A stretch of DNA of 64,000 nucleotides from Torulaspora globosa (taxonomy: Eukaryota; Ascomycota; Saccharomycetes; Saccharomycetales; Saccharomycetaceae): assembly GCF_014133895.1 (NCBI RefSeq), contig NC_050733.1, forward strand, positions 310,001-374,000, read 5' to 3'. Position numbers and translations under genes: made by a program. The notes below the pieces were generated by a model, which was not told the DNA's origin, did no database searches, and saw nothing but the letters and a program-made list of their open reading frames with translations. Below, in pieces: positions 43,185 to 53,299 of this stretch (position 1 is the first letter of the stretch; each line of letters begins with the position of its first letter).

Positions 43185-44229
43185 CCTTCGAGCGCCGTCA
43201 ATCTGCCAACCTAGCCATGAACAGAGGGCGATGGCCAGTGAGTATTTTATAACTGTTCGGCAGAATTACCCAGCCTTTGGCTACTATAAGCCCAACTTAA
43301 CTCACTAAAGCCCATTCATAGCTGGTCTAGGAACGTTCAATGTTGGCCTTTGAGCTTCAGGTATCTTTCTCATCTCAAATACTTTCCTTGTTGTTGCATT
43401 CTCGCTGGCACGTCGTTCCATTCTTGAACTCGCCTTATGACACGGGGACGCCTGCGAATGAGTTCAACTAGACTGTAGCGGAAACTCCTAAGGCGGCATA
43501 TATCCCATAATTCTTGGTGGCCACTAGTAGCCGATCAGAGCTGGATCGCTTTTGTGTGTTTAGCGCAACCATCTCGCCCTCAGTAGCACAGCGGTGGGTC
43601 ATTCTTGCAGATATCAATTGGAGAGGAATGGCACAATGGCTGAGCTAGCGCCAAAGATGTTTCATCAACGTCAAGGATTGCTACCAGATCGATTGCTCCC
43701 TGTTGACATAGCCGAGCTGGGCGGCTAATAGAAAAAGTAGGCAAATCGGTAATACGAAACATCTGGTTTCCAGAAAATACGCCGGAGGCTGTATCTCGAA
43801 GGCTGCTGGCAATGGATACGACCGCTCAGAGTTCTGGCAAGGTTCAGTGTTTGTCATACAAAGATCAGAGAGGCGAAAACAACGTCCGCAGATAAGAAAG
43901 CCAAACGGTCTCCGCAGCTATTCCCTGACTGCTATGACAATGGCTGAATTCTCCGGCTTGTTTAGTCGCCCTTCAGACTACTTGAACTACGGTGCTCACG
44001 CTCCATTTCGGGCGCTCGGTCCAAGAAGACTAGGTTATGTTTCCAATACTTCCTAAATGGCAGCCAGTATTGACATTGCATGGTCTAAGCTCAACCGTTT
44101 ACTGAATAGCAGTTCTCTACCCTCTGTTCATCAGGATTTTCATGGGCGATGAGCTTTGAAAAAATGCAGTTCAAACAGGCCTCAACCATGGCATCTCCTC
44201 TGGTATCGATCAAATCCCAAGCCATTGAA
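43185..44229. other. Divergent promoter region of RFC4 and TRM10
   Basis: About 1 kb without a supported gene; the largest frame (43847-44056, 69 codons) has no protein character. The stretch 43420-44060 is GC-rich compared with typical yeast intergenic DNA, as in the other long intergenic regions here. I see no repeat, tRNA or snoRNA signature. Confidence 0.5.
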
Positions 44230-45132
44230 ATGTCGGAGCCTAATGAAGAGATTACTGTCAGAAGATCGACGGTGATACCACCAGTTCCGGAAGGCATGTC
44301 CAAGAGACAGTGGAAGAAAGTATGGAAGAAGCAACACTACAAAGACCATCAGGAAGAGTACGCCAAAGTCCGCAAGCAGAAACGTCAGAGAGCCAAGGAG
44401 AACAGAAGAGCCAAGCTGCAAGCTTTTCTAGAGCGTGGCGAAGCAATCCCGGAAGAGCTGAAACGTCCACCCAAGGTGAACGCAAACCAGAAACCATCCG
44501 GAATAAAGATAATCATCGATTGCGCTTTCGGCGATCTGATGAACGACAAGGAAATCGTCAGCATGTCCAACCAGATCACCAGGACATACTCCAGTAACAG
44601 ACGCGAAAATCACTGCGCCGACGTAGTTGTCACATCTTTCAACAAGAGGTTAAAGCAGAGATTCGACGAAGGTCTCAAAGGCTGCAAATACGAGGAATGG
44701 CAAAATTTCAAGTTTGTACCAGACGAGCAGCCCATCGTGGAAGCCGACAAATCTAGACTTGTGTATCTGACCGCCGATACCGACGAGAAGCTCGAGTGTT
44801 TAGAGCCCGGCATGACCTACATCGTTGGAGGCATCGTCGACAAGAACAGACACAAGTTACTGTGCTACAACAAGGCCAAAGAGCTTGGAATTCCTACCAG
44901 GAGACTGCCAATTGGCGAGTACATCAACTTGGCCGGGAGGAAAGTTCTTACCACAACCCATGTCATACAACTGATGTTGAAATATTTCGACAATCGCGAC
45001 TGGAAAGAAGCATTGGAGTACGTCCTCCCACCAAGAAAGCTCGAGCGCTCAGACAATGACCAAAAAGACGACAGCGAAAGTAATGGCACTGTCGAGGAAA
45101 CAAGTGTGGAACCGGCCAATTCTGAGTTATAG
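44230..45132 (+). CDS. TRM10: Trm10, tRNA m1G9 methyltransferase
   Basis: From the ATG at 44230 the protein has 300 residues (293 in S. cerevisiae) and starts, as the family does, with an acidic segment leading into [19 protein letters not shown]. The frame remains open upstream to an ATG at 44149, which would add 27 residues; family length favours the shorter form. The SPOUT methyltransferase domain covers about 95-280: [71 protein letters not shown] and [15 protein letters not shown]. Trm10 methylates N1 of guanine 9 in tRNAs using S-adenosylmethionine. The tail is acidic and disordered. Confidence 0.95.
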   Translation: MSEPNEEITVRRSTVIPPVPEGMSKRQWKKVWKKQHYKDHQEEYAKVRKQKRQRAKENRRAKLQAFLERGEAIPEELKRPPKVNANQKPSGIKIIIDCAFGDLMNDKEIVSMSNQITRTYSSNRRENHCADVVVTSFNKRLKQRFDEGLKGCKYEEWQNFKFVPDEQPIVEADKSRLVYLTADTDEKLECLEPGMTYIVGGIVDKNRHKLLCYNKAKELGIPTRRLPIGEYINLAGRKVLTTTHVIQLMLKYFDNRDWKEALEYVLPPRKLERSDNDQKDDSESNGTVEETSVEPANSEL

Positions 45133-45181
45133 ATGTTTCTTCATTATGTATTATTTTAAACTGACTGATCTTCGCGGTTGA

Positions 45182-45188
45182 CGGGTAA
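45182..45188 (-). promoter_or_regulatory. Reb1-type site (TTACCCG, minus strand) upstream of YPQ1
   Basis: The minus strand reads GTTACCCGT, the core of the Reb1 consensus with one mismatch in the last position. It lies about 185 bp before YPQ1 and 50 bp after TRM10. Confidence 0.4.
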
Positions 45189-45372
45189 CGGGTCGTTAGA
45201 CTGGTAAAGAGCGTCCCTCGAGGGAAAAAATTGCACACTTTCTCACAATGTATGGCAGTCTCGATAGCAACCAGTAGTGGATCGGTCTTACTGTCAATTA
45301 GAACGTTCGAGCAGGTTTAGGCTCGGTGTGCTTACTTTATCGAAAGGTCGTGCTTTTTTTTGGATAGCATAG

Positions 45373-46260
45373 ATGCAGCTGGTACCCATTGAGTGGACCT
45401 CGCAGACAATAAGCGGAATCTCCGGTTCGATATCTATTGCTTGCTGGGTGATTGTGTTTGTTCCTCAAATTTATGAAAACTTCTATCGTAAATCTGCCGA
45501 TGGTTTGTCACAGCTTTTCGTGGTGCTGTGGTTGGCAGGAGACGTCTTCAACCTGGTTGGGGCCGTAATGCAAAAATTACTGCCTACGATGATCATTCTT
45601 GCAGCGTATTATACGGCGGCAGACATCGTGCTACTGTTGCAATGTCTGTGGTACGGTCCTGAGGAGAAGGTGGACCCTATCCACCTTTCGCCAGCGAATC
45701 CCATGAACGAGAATGTTTTACATGACGTGTTCCATGAGAACCAGCCTTTGCTGCAAGCTCAGAGTCCTACTGCTGGTCTCGTTGCGACGGCAGATGACCT
45801 GTTAAATACCGAGGTCGAGGTCAAGAAAAATTATCTGCACGATGGTGTGATCGTTTCGGCTGTTATCCTGGCGGGATTCCTATCCTGGTACATATCCTAC
45901 TGCCAAAATCCAGGACTCTCGAAACCGGACGGACCAACTCTAGAAGTGAATTGGTTGGGTCAAATATTCGGATATCTAAGCGCTTTGTTGTACTTGGGAT
46001 CTCGTGTGCCTCAGATCCTACTCAATTTTGAGAGAAAATCCTGTGAAGGTATATCGTTCCTTTTCTTCCTTTTCGCATGTCTGGGGAACAGTTCTTTTAT
46101 TTTGTCAGTCCTGGCCATCTCGCTTGATAAGAAATACTTGATCCTTAATGCTTCATGGCTTGTTGGCAGTACCGGTACCTTGGTGATGGACTTCATCATT
46201 TTTGCACAATTTTTCGCATATCATAGGGAAACTAAGACGGTCGAGCAGGATTCAGTGTGA
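45373..46260 (+). CDS. YPQ1: Ypq1-type vacuolar PQ-loop amino-acid transporter
   Basis: A 295-residue seven-helix membrane protein. Two PQ-loop repeats are visible: one near residue 32 (VFVPQIYENFYRKSADGLSQLF) and one near 213 (SRVPQILLNFERKSCEGISFLFF), each with the Pro-Gln pair needed for transport. A hydrophilic loop of about 60 residues lies between helices 3 and 4 (about 95-155). Ypq1 family proteins export or exchange cationic amino acids (lysine, arginine) at the vacuolar membrane. Position between TRM10 and SPO21 matches YOL092W; the duplicate RTC2/YPQ3 (YBR147W) belongs to the sister track, so this gene stands for both. Confidence 0.92.
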   Translation: MQLVPIEWTSQTISGISGSISIACWVIVFVPQIYENFYRKSADGLSQLFVVLWLAGDVFNLVGAVMQKLLPTMIILAAYYTAADIVLLLQCLWYGPEEKVDPIHLSPANPMNENVLHDVFHENQPLLQAQSPTAGLVATADDLLNTEVEVKKNYLHDGVIVSAVILAGFLSWYISYCQNPGLSKPDGPTLEVNWLGQIFGYLSALLYLGSRVPQILLNFERKSCEGISFLFFLFACLGNSSFILSVLAISLDKKYLILNASWLVGSTGTLVMDFIIFAQFFAYHRETKTVEQDSV

Positions 46261-46329
46261 ATTTGCCGTTTGTATAATGGGACTAACTATTTGTTTAATC
46301 ACACAACCTAAGTGAATTTTTCACTTATT

Positions 46330-46335
46330 GGCGGC
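46330..46335. promoter_or_regulatory. URS1-like GGCGGC core upstream of SPO21
   Basis: TTGGCGGCG contains the GGCGGC core of URS1 (TCGGCGGCT), the Ume6 site of early meiotic genes, about 160 bp before the SPO21 ATG. The flanks match only partly. Confidence 0.35.
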
Positions 46336-46363
46336 GTCGCATTGTATGGGGTTTTTACATAAC

Positions 46364-46373
46364 GACACAAAAT
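46364..46373 (+). promoter_or_regulatory. Middle sporulation element (GACACAAAAT) upstream of SPO21
   Basis: GACACAAAAT fits the MSE consensus gNCRCAAAW recognised by Ndt80, the activator of middle meiotic genes. It lies about 120 bp before the ATG and supports both the identity and the meiotic timing of the gene. Confidence 0.65.
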
Positions 46374-46493
46374 CCAACTCCTGGCGCCAGTAAAATAAAA
46401 AAATCATGGACACTACAAAAACAGAGCTCATAGATTGGCATTATTTTTCTAACTGTTGCAAAATAACTGAATTCTTAGCAGGCGGATTTCATC

Positions 46494-48779
46494 ATGCTGG
46501 ATCAGGACTCGAATTCAGACGGAGATCTAAAGCTTCAAGATTCTTCTGAGGAGATTATTGGACCTCAAGACTCGATTGCAAACCCTCAACTTCCACCACT
46601 GGAAGATTACCATATTAGAGAGGATGACGATGATATTACCAGCTCGGACGAGGATACTGAGGGGCATCGTGACTCGTCGTTCAGAAGTTGGTTTTCCAGA
46701 TCAAGACATCATAAACCTATCAGTGAAAGCGTGAGTCCCGTGAAGCTGGACCCATCATCGTCATCGGAATGTGCCATTGCCGAGGGCACGCCTAACCGCT
46801 CTGGCAGTAGCTCATCATTCAGAAAGGGGTTCAGATCATTATTTAGAAGAGATTCTGGAAACGAAGATGTCCTTACAGAAACACCTAAGGATGGCTTAAG
46901 CAAATCGGATGACGAAAAAGGAACTGGGGAAGATAACGAAGGTCTGCCTGAGACATCGACGAACAGCAAATTTTGGAGATCTTGGAGAAGCGGCCACCAC
47001 CATCATCATCGTCATCGTCATCGTCACTCTCCAGAAGCCTGCGAACCCATGTGCACTGGTGGGGAGGCTGATCCGGAGACTTTGAGAAATCCAAGTTTGG
47101 ATGTGGGATCCATGATCTCACATGAAGAGAAGCGTCAAAAGAACATGGCGAAATTAGCAGATCAGCTAGAGGATATATCAGCGAATCCATCACCAGAGCG
47201 AGACCTTGTCCGTCCAGATAATGTGTCTACTCCAGAGCAGAAGAGTTCTGATGTTGAATCCACCCAGTCTGACGCCAGTACATCAAGCTCCGTTGAGAGG
47301 GCCTTGAACGTCAGAGAAAGAGTTGGACTGGTATTTTCAGCTTCTTCTGCAGATAATGGTAGACAGAAACAGGAAGAAATATCTCCGTTGACGCCGCCGG
47401 GCGATGTACTGGAGAATCCCTACAAATACGTTTTCGATCAAAAAGATGATCCTATTTCTATATTAGCACAGGACGCAACCCTTCTGTACAAGTATTGCAA
47501 AACTTTCGACAATTTCGACAGTGCTTTAAAATTGCTGACAAGAAATGCTAAAGGACTGAACTTTAGTGATGACCACTCAAGCATGACATTATCCGAAATC
47601 AGCAACGAAGTCCTAGACTTCATAAGACATGAGATGTTAAGCCATGATCGCTCGGTCAAAAAAAACGAGGTTATGGCCAGTGATTTAACTTCTCTTCAAA
47701 AGCAGATTGAATCTTTACGGGCTGATTGCGAGGCAAAGGATGCCAAATCTGCAGGGCTTCAGGAAGCATTGAATGCCGCTAACGTCAAAATTAGGAAAAT
47801 GGGCGATGATTTGGAAGAAGCAGCGCAAGAGGTTGACATGCTTGCTCAGGAAGTGGAAAGTTACAAGGGCCAGATTCAGGAGATAAAACTGCATGAAAGA
47901 AAAGCCATCGAGGAATCGGAGATCAAAATTGCCCAAATAAACGAGGATAAAGAATCCAGTCTAAAGGATAATACAGAAGTCTTGAAGGAGAATACTTTCT
48001 TGAAAGAGAGAATTGATGAATTAGAAAAAGAGCACAAAGCCTTAATCTTCGACCACGAAATGTTGCAGGAAAAGCACAGCACGACTACAGCAAGATTAGC
48101 TGATTTAGTTGGAAGTTATAATAAAGGGCAGGGCCAAGAAAGAAATATGCGAGATAACCTAGAAGCCACAGGCACCAAGTTACGCCGATACGAGAACACG
48201 ATAGAGATACTGAAAATCGGAAACTTGAAGATTCAGGAAAACTTCCACCGAGAAAGGCGAAAGGTACTCGATTTACGACAGGAAGTGAATTATCTCAGAA
48301 AGCAATTACAGTTTATTGAGTGCCACAGGTCCCAGTCACTACAGTTCATGTCTCATCTGATGTTCTACTACAGGGGCATTGTAACAGATGACACATTGGC
48401 AGAATATGATGTGTATCTAAAGAAGCTGAGTGCTTCGGACTTTTTACCCAGAACAGTCCATTTGACAGATGATGAGATGAAAGCTCATTTCAAAGAGCGA
48501 GAAGCGCTTGTGGTAAAGTTTTACAATGATATCGCCAAGCGATCATTCCTCGATCAAGTGGTCTCGAAGCATGTGTCCTACATGCGTTCGAACAAATTCC
48601 TAAGCAGCCAACTTGCCGGGTTGAGAAAACACATCGACGAATACGAACAGTACGTAGGCCGGCTGCTTAAGGAAATTTTAACTCATAAGAATTTGGAGGA
48701 GAAAAACGAGCAAAAAATCGCCCTCCTGAAGGAGAAGAATAATGAGTATAAATCCAAGCTCTCTCAGATAGCTAATTGA
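46494..48779 (+). CDS. SPO21: Spo21/Ysw1-type meiotic spindle-pole-body protein
   Basis: A 761-residue protein, longer than S. cerevisiae Spo21/Mpc70 and Ysw1 (both about 609). Residues 1-330 are acidic/serine-rich and disordered, with basic F-R blocks (SFRSWFSRSRHH, SFRKGFRSLFRR, KFWRSWRSG) followed by a histidine/arginine run near residue 166. Residues about 395-620 are a long coiled coil. Conserved-looking helices continue to the C-terminus. Spo21 is part of the meiotic outer plaque of the spindle pole body that starts prospore membrane growth; Ysw1 is its duplicate on chromosome II. The call rests on position (between YPQ1 and MSH2), coiled-coil layout and an Ndt80-type MSE in the promoter, more than on sequence identity. 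Confidence 0.78.
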   Translation: MLDQDSNSDGDLKLQDSSEEIIGPQDSIANPQLPPLEDYHIREDDDDITSSDEDTEGHRDSSFRSWFSRSRHHKPISESVSPVKLDPSSSSECAIAEGTPNRSGSSSSFRKGFRSLFRRDSGNEDVLTETPKDGLSKSDDEKGTGEDNEGLPETSTNSKFWRSWRSGHHHHHRHRHRHSPEACEPMCTGGEADPETLRNPSLDVGSMISHEEKRQKNMAKLADQLEDISANPSPERDLVRPDNVSTPEQKSSDVESTQSDASTSSSVERALNVRERVGLVFSASSADNGRQKQEEISPLTPPGDVLENPYKYVFDQKDDPISILAQDATLLYKYCKTFDNFDSALKLLTRNAKGLNFSDDHSSMTLSEISNEVLDFIRHEMLSHDRSVKKNEVMASDLTSLQKQIESLRADCEAKDAKSAGLQEALNAANVKIRKMGDDLEEAAQEVDMLAQEVESYKGQIQEIKLHERKAIEESEIKIAQINEDKESSLKDNTEVLKENTFLKERIDELEKEHKALIFDHEMLQEKHSTTTARLADLVGSYNKGQGQERNMRDNLEATGTKLRRYENTIEILKIGNLKIQENFHRERRKVLDLRQEVNYLRKQLQFIECHRSQSLQFMSHLMFYYRGIVTDDTLAEYDVYLKKLSASDFLPRTVHLTDDEMKAHFKEREALVVKFYNDIAKRSFLDQVVSKHVSYMRSNKFLSSQLAGLRKHIDEYEQYVGRLLKEILTHKNLEEKNEQKIALLKEKNNEYKSKLSQIAN

Positions 48780-49086
48780 AGTTTGTCGTTCCTTTATAGC
48801 TTAGCTTTTTTGGTAAATGGGTAATGGACGAACCAACAACTGCAATTCATCTGGTGCCGTTTACCACTAGCTCGTGGTTCTTATGGCATTATCGTCTTGT
48901 CCAAAGCATTCAGTTTTATAACATATTAGTGCTTTCAGACTTGACTCTAAGCTCTGTATGACTTTACGCGTTCCTCATCGCATTTACGCGTCACTAATTT
49001 TTCAGCACTTAAAGGCAGTTACTTAGTTATCATAAGCAACAGAAGCCTGTTCCCAGCTATCTGAGAGACCAAGACCTCAGTAAGCT
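48780..49086. other. MSH2 promoter region
   Basis: A 307-bp intergenic region with two MCB elements listed separately. Nothing else is recognised. Confidence 0.6.
48966..48991. promoter_or_regulatory. Pair of MCB elements (ACGCGT) upstream of MSH2
   Basis: TTTACGCGT occurs twice, with cores at 48966-48971 and 48986-48991, two helical turns apart and about 95-120 bp before the MSH2 ATG. Paired MCBs are the usual binding sites for MBF, which drives G1/S expression of replication and repair genes. Confidence 0.8.
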
Positions 49087-51978
49087 ATGTCATCTTCGAG
49101 GCCAGAGCTGAAATTCTCAGATGTGTCTGAAGAACGTGGATTTTATAGAAGGTTTGTGAACTTGCCAGAGAAGCCATTCACAACGATAAGGATCGTGGAC
49201 AAAGGCGAATACTACACTGTCATTGGTGAAGATGCAAATTTTGTGGCGGAGAACATATATCATACGCATTCTGTGCTGAAGGATTGTAAGGTGGATCCTG
49301 TTGCTGCCAAGGAATTTAAAGGTCCACAGAAATATGTTACGGTTTCACCGCAGGTCGTCAGCAATCTGCTTAAAACTTGTCTTCTAGAGCTCAACTATAA
49401 GGTGGAAATTTATGATAAGCAATGGAAACTGCTCAAGAGTGCCTCACCGGGGAACATCGAGCAAGTACAGGACATAATGAATCTTTCTATGGATTCGTCC
49501 GTCGTAATGGCAAGTTTGAAGCTACAGTTTAATTCTCAAGAAGGCTATTGCGTGATTGGAGTGTCGTTCGTGGACACTAGTGACTACAAAATCGGTATGC
49601 TGGATATTATCGACAATGAAGTGTTCTCCAATTTGGAGAGCTTTTTAATCCAACTGGGAGTGAGAGAATGCTTGGTTCCGGATGTCAGCAAGAACGAGAA
49701 TGTTGCTGCAGAGGTCAAGAAAATAACCGGTGTCATCGAGCGCTGTGGTTCGGTAGCTACATTCGTCAAGAGCCAGGATTTTTCTGAGAAAGACGTGGAG
49801 CTTGATCTGGCTAAGTTGGTGGGCGACGAGTTGGCGTTATCCTTGCCAAAACACTCCAATCTGGCTTTGGGGGCATGCAGAGCTCTTTTGGGTTATTTGC
49901 AGCTTCTAAGCGAACAAGATCAAATGGGAAAATACGAAATAGTGCAACATTCTCTCGAGGAGTTTATCAAGCTGGATGCTTCTGCCATTAAAGCTTTGAA
50001 CCTTTTCCCACAGAATCAGTCTCGTTCATTTACCACACCGAACGTACCCAACGTTTCGTTCGGCGGTCTGGACTCAAACCGCAGCAAGATCTCATCATTA
50101 TTCCAATTGCTCAACAATTGTAAGACAAATGCGGGCGTGAGGCTACTCAATGAATGGCTCAAACAGCCACTAACTGATGTTGACAAAATCACTAAAAGAC
50201 ATATATTGGTTGAATATCTCATAGATCAATTGGAGCTGAGACAAATGCTACAATCTGATTACTTACCATCCATTCCTGATGTTCGTCGCTTGACTAAAAA
50301 ACTGCTAAGGAGTGGTAATCTGGAAGACGTTCTCAAGATCTACCAGTTTTGTAAACAAATACCAGAGATCACGCAGCTCTTGGATTCCTTCTTAAACGAT
50401 GATCAGATTTCAGAGGAGGTCAAGAACTTGATCAGAATGGTTTGGCTTGAACCCCTACTTGCTCAGACTGACCCTCTATCGAATCTGAAAGAAATGGTCG
50501 AAACTACCGTCGATTTGCAGGTTTACGAAGAATGCAACGAGTACATGATTAAGGTGGAATTTAACGAAGAATTGGCCAGCATCAGACAAAAGCTCGATGC
50601 TTTAAGGGATCAAATCAACGCTATCCATCTAGATTCGGCCGAGGATCTCGGTTTTGATCCAGAAAAGAAGCTGAAGCTGGAGAATCATCACATCCACGGA
50701 TGGTGTATGCGGTTAACTCGTAACGATGCCAAGGAGCTACGAAAGCATAAACAGTACTTGGAGCTTTCAACAGTAAAGGCGGGGATCTATTTCAGTACCA
50801 GGCAACTGAAGGAAATTGCCAGTGAAACCGCAGTTCTACAGAAAGAGTATGAGAGGCAGCAATCGGCTCTTGTGAAGGAAATTGTCAGCATAACATTGAC
50901 ATATAGTCCGGTCCTTGAACGTTTATCTCTGGTGTTGGCCAACCTGGATGTGTTGTGCTCGTTTGCTCACGCATCTTCGTACGCACCTATTCCCTACGTT
51001 AGACCTACGATGTGGGCCCTCAATGATAAAAGAAAGACACGCCTCGTCAATTCAAGACATCCTGTGTTGGAGATGCAGGACGACGTAGCATTCATTTCGA
51101 ACGACGTCCTGCTTGATGATGAGGCAGGCAATTTCCTCATCATTACAGGACCTAATATGGGCGGTAAATCCACTTACATTAGACAGGTCGGTGTCATCTC
51201 TCTCATGGCGCAGATCGGATGTTTTGTACCATGTGAAGAGGCAGAAATTGCCGTTGTCGACGCCATTTTGTGCAGGGTTGGCGCTGGAGATTCTCAGCTG
51301 AAAGGCGTTTCCACTTTCATGGTGGAGATGCTCGAAACTGCATCCATCCTAAAAAATGCCACCCGGAACTCTCTAATCATTGTTGATGAATTAGGGCGCG
51401 GGACAAGCACCTATGATGGTTTCGGACTAGCGTGGGCGATAGCTGAACATATCGCTGGCAAGATCGGCTGCTTCGCTCTATTTGCAACCCATTTCCATGA
51501 GCTAACGGCGCTGGCAGATAAACTGCCCAATGTGCGAAACATGCACGTTGTAGCCCACATCGAGAAAGGTGAGCAAAGTCGCAGCGACAGCGACGATATT
51601 ACACTATTATACAAGGTCGAACCTGGAATCTCCGATCAATCCTTTGGTATTCATGTTGCTGAAGTCGTTCAATTCCCACAAAAGATAATCAAGATGGCAA
51701 AACGCAAAGCCGATGAGCTCGAAAGCTTGAAGAAATTCAATGGGGACATCAAAAGAGCAAAGTTAACTCAAGAAGAGCTTTCAGAGGGCAGTAAAGCCCT
51801 AAAGATCTTGCTTAAGGATTGGGTGCGCCAATTAAAGGAACAAGGACTTGAAAACCCCGAGAAGTTGTCCGAGCAGGAGTCTCAAGAAAAGATTCAAGAA
51901 CTACTCAGGTCATTGACGCAAAAGGCCACTGCCAGCAACGATAACTACTTGAAATATCTTTCCGAGACGCTGCTATGA
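49087..51978 (+). CDS. MSH2: Msh2, MutS-family mismatch repair protein
   Basis: A 963-residue protein (964 in S. cerevisiae). The N-terminal mismatch-recognition and connector domains span about 1-300, starting SSSRPELKFSDVSEERGFYRRF. Lever and clamp helices follow (about 300-640). The ATPase domain carries Walker A TGPNMGGKST near residue 688, the signature around STFMVEMLETASIL, Walker B LIIVDELGRGTSTYDG and the ATFATHFHEL histidine. A C-terminal helix-turn-helix dimerisation region ends the protein. Msh2 pairs with Msh6 for base mismatches and small loops and with Msh3 for larger loops. As expected for Msh2, the Phe-x-Glu mismatch wedge of Msh6 is absent. It lies between SPO21 and ARA1, the latter from the sister track. 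Confidence 0.98.
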   Translation: MSSSRPELKFSDVSEERGFYRRFVNLPEKPFTTIRIVDKGEYYTVIGEDANFVAENIYHTHSVLKDCKVDPVAAKEFKGPQKYVTVSPQVVSNLLKTCLLELNYKVEIYDKQWKLLKSASPGNIEQVQDIMNLSMDSSVVMASLKLQFNSQEGYCVIGVSFVDTSDYKIGMLDIIDNEVFSNLESFLIQLGVRECLVPDVSKNENVAAEVKKITGVIERCGSVATFVKSQDFSEKDVELDLAKLVGDELALSLPKHSNLALGACRALLGYLQLLSEQDQMGKYEIVQHSLEEFIKLDASAIKALNLFPQNQSRSFTTPNVPNVSFGGLDSNRSKISSLFQLLNNCKTNAGVRLLNEWLKQPLTDVDKITKRHILVEYLIDQLELRQMLQSDYLPSIPDVRRLTKKLLRSGNLEDVLKIYQFCKQIPEITQLLDSFLNDDQISEEVKNLIRMVWLEPLLAQTDPLSNLKEMVETTVDLQVYEECNEYMIKVEFNEELASIRQKLDALRDQINAIHLDSAEDLGFDPEKKLKLENHHIHGWCMRLTRNDAKELRKHKQYLELSTVKAGIYFSTRQLKEIASETAVLQKEYERQQSALVKEIVSITLTYSPVLERLSLVLANLDVLCSFAHASSYAPIPYVRPTMWALNDKRKTRLVNSRHPVLEMQDDVAFISNDVLLDDEAGNFLIITGPNMGGKSTYIRQVGVISLMAQIGCFVPCEEAEIAVVDAILCRVGAGDSQLKGVSTFMVEMLETASILKNATRNSLIIVDELGRGTSTYDGFGLAWAIAEHIAGKIGCFALFATHFHELTALADKLPNVRNMHVVAHIEKGEQSRSDSDDITLLYKVEPGISDQSFGIHVAEVVQFPQKIIKMAKRKADELESLKKFNGDIKRAKLTQEELSEGSKALKILLKDWVRQLKEQGLENPEKLSEQESQEKIQELLRSLTQKATASNDNYLKYLSETLL

Positions 51979-52312
51979 TCATCGCAAGAAGCTATACCCA
52001 ATACTATTTTCGGGTAATCCCACATTACGGTTGCTAAGCAACGAACAACCCTCCAGAGCAAAGGGTATTGAACGGAGATAGCAATTGGATGCCAATGAGC
52101 TGGTCGAGTCCATGTTAGTAGTCCCAAAATTACCGATGCATTGATTTTGCTGCAATCAGTGCGGGTTCATTTCCTTGTTGGATTACTGATGTTGTATGGT
52201 AAGGGTATCGAATGCAGAGCAATGAACTTGCTGTAAGGTATATAAAGGGACCATAGAGAGATTCACAACCATAAGTGAATTGGCAATGTGAAAACAAGCA
52301 TAGCATTTTAGA
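51979..52312. other. Intergenic region between MSH2 and ARA1
   Basis: A 334-bp stretch with a Reb1-type CGGGTAA at 52011-52017 just after MSH2 and a TATA box (TATATAAA) near 52238, about 75 bp before the ARA1 ATG. No other element is recognised. Confidence 0.6.
52011..52017 (-). promoter_or_regulatory. Reb1-type site (TTACCCG, minus strand)
   Basis: The minus strand reads ATTACCCGA, the Reb1 core with a mismatch at the last position. It lies 33 bp after the MSH2 stop, where a roadblock-type terminator between tandem genes would be useful; an ARA1 promoter role is also possible. Confidence 0.4.
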
Positions 52313-53299
52313 ATGGCTGAAATGTTGCATCCAAAATTGACCGAAATTTCGTTTTTATTAAATAATGGCGTTAGAATGCCAGCTATTGGTCTGGGGACTG
52401 CCAATCCTCCGGAGAAGCTGGCTGAAACGAAACAAGCTGTGAAGGCAGCCGTGAAAGCTGGTTATAGACATATCGATACCGCTTGGGCGTACGGATCTGA
52501 ACCTTTCATTGGCGAGGCAATCAAGGAATTAATAGAAGAGGGAGTTATCAAGAGAGAGGATCTATTTATCACCAGTAAGGTCTGGCCTGTGTTGTGGGAT
52601 GATGTTGATAGATCTTTAAACGAGAGCTTGAAGAGTTTGGGCGTCGAATATGTGGACTTACTGCTGCAGCATTGGCCAATTTGCTATAACAAGCGGAACG
52701 ATCCGCATGGGATTAATGGTCTGGCCAGAAATCCTGTTAGGGAAGATGGCAGCCCTGATTACAACGAAAGTGCTGACTGGATCGAAACCTACAGGCAATT
52801 GGAGAAAATCTACTCTGATCCTAAAGATAGGCGTGTAAGGGCCATTGGGGTTTCTAACTTTCCTGTTGAGTATCTTGAAAGGGTTTTGAAGGAATGTAAT
52901 GTGAAGCCGGCCATGAACCAGGTGGAGATGCACCCACGGTTGCCTCAGTTCGAACTTAACAAGTTCTGTCGTGAGAAAAACATAAAGCTGACCGCATATT
53001 CTCCCGTTGGCTCGCATGGCGCTCCGCTCGTGGACTATCCTCCCATTAAGGAGATGGCAGAGAAGTACAATATTTCTCCTAACGACATTTTGACGTCGTA
53101 TCACGTTAGGCAGGGAAGCTTCGTCGTTCCTAGATCGGTTAACAGCGTTAGAATAGCTTCCAATATTGAGTTTGCTCCCTTGAGCAAAGAGGATATAGAT
53201 AAGTTGAGTGATCTTGGTCGCACCGATCCTAAGAGATATATAAATGAGGAGTGGAATAAGGTGGTTCCAGGCTTTACAGGCACTGGGCCACCAGTGTAG
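52313..53299 (+). CDS. ARA1: Ara1-type NADP-dependent aldo-keto reductase
   Basis: A 328-residue (alpha/beta)8 aldo-keto reductase, close to D-arabinose dehydrogenase Ara1 (344 residues). The catalytic tetrad is visible: Asp and Tyr in [14 protein letters not shown], Lys in FITSKVW, His in LLQHWP. The family signature [16 protein letters not shown] and the cofactor-binding [10 protein letters not shown] are also present. Ara1 oxidises several aldoses including D-arabinose and reduces dicarbonyls using NADP(H). A clear TATA box suggests inducible expression. Position between MSH2 and the HAL9/TBS1 gene corresponds to YBR149W beside TBS1 (YBR150C). Confidence 0.92.
   Translation: MAEMLHPKLTEISFLLNNGVRMPAIGLGTANPPEKLAETKQAVKAAVKAGYRHIDTAWAYGSEPFIGEAIKELIEEGVIKREDLFITSKVWPVLWDDVDRSLNESLKSLGVEYVDLLLQHWPICYNKRNDPHGINGLARNPVREDGSPDYNESADWIETYRQLEKIYSDPKDRRVRAIGVSNFPVEYLERVLKECNVKPAMNQVEMHPRLPQFELNKFCREKNIKLTAYSPVGSHGAPLVDYPPIKEMAEKYNISPNDILTSYHVRQGSFVVPRSVNSVRIASNIEFAPLSKEDIDKLSDLGRTDPKRYINEEWNKVVPGFTGTGPPV

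Noticed and set aside
44149..44229. A 27-residue N-terminal extension of Trm10 from the upstream ATG
   Set aside because: The family starts near the ATG at 44230, and the extension has no clear targeting signal; it remains possible but is not preferred.
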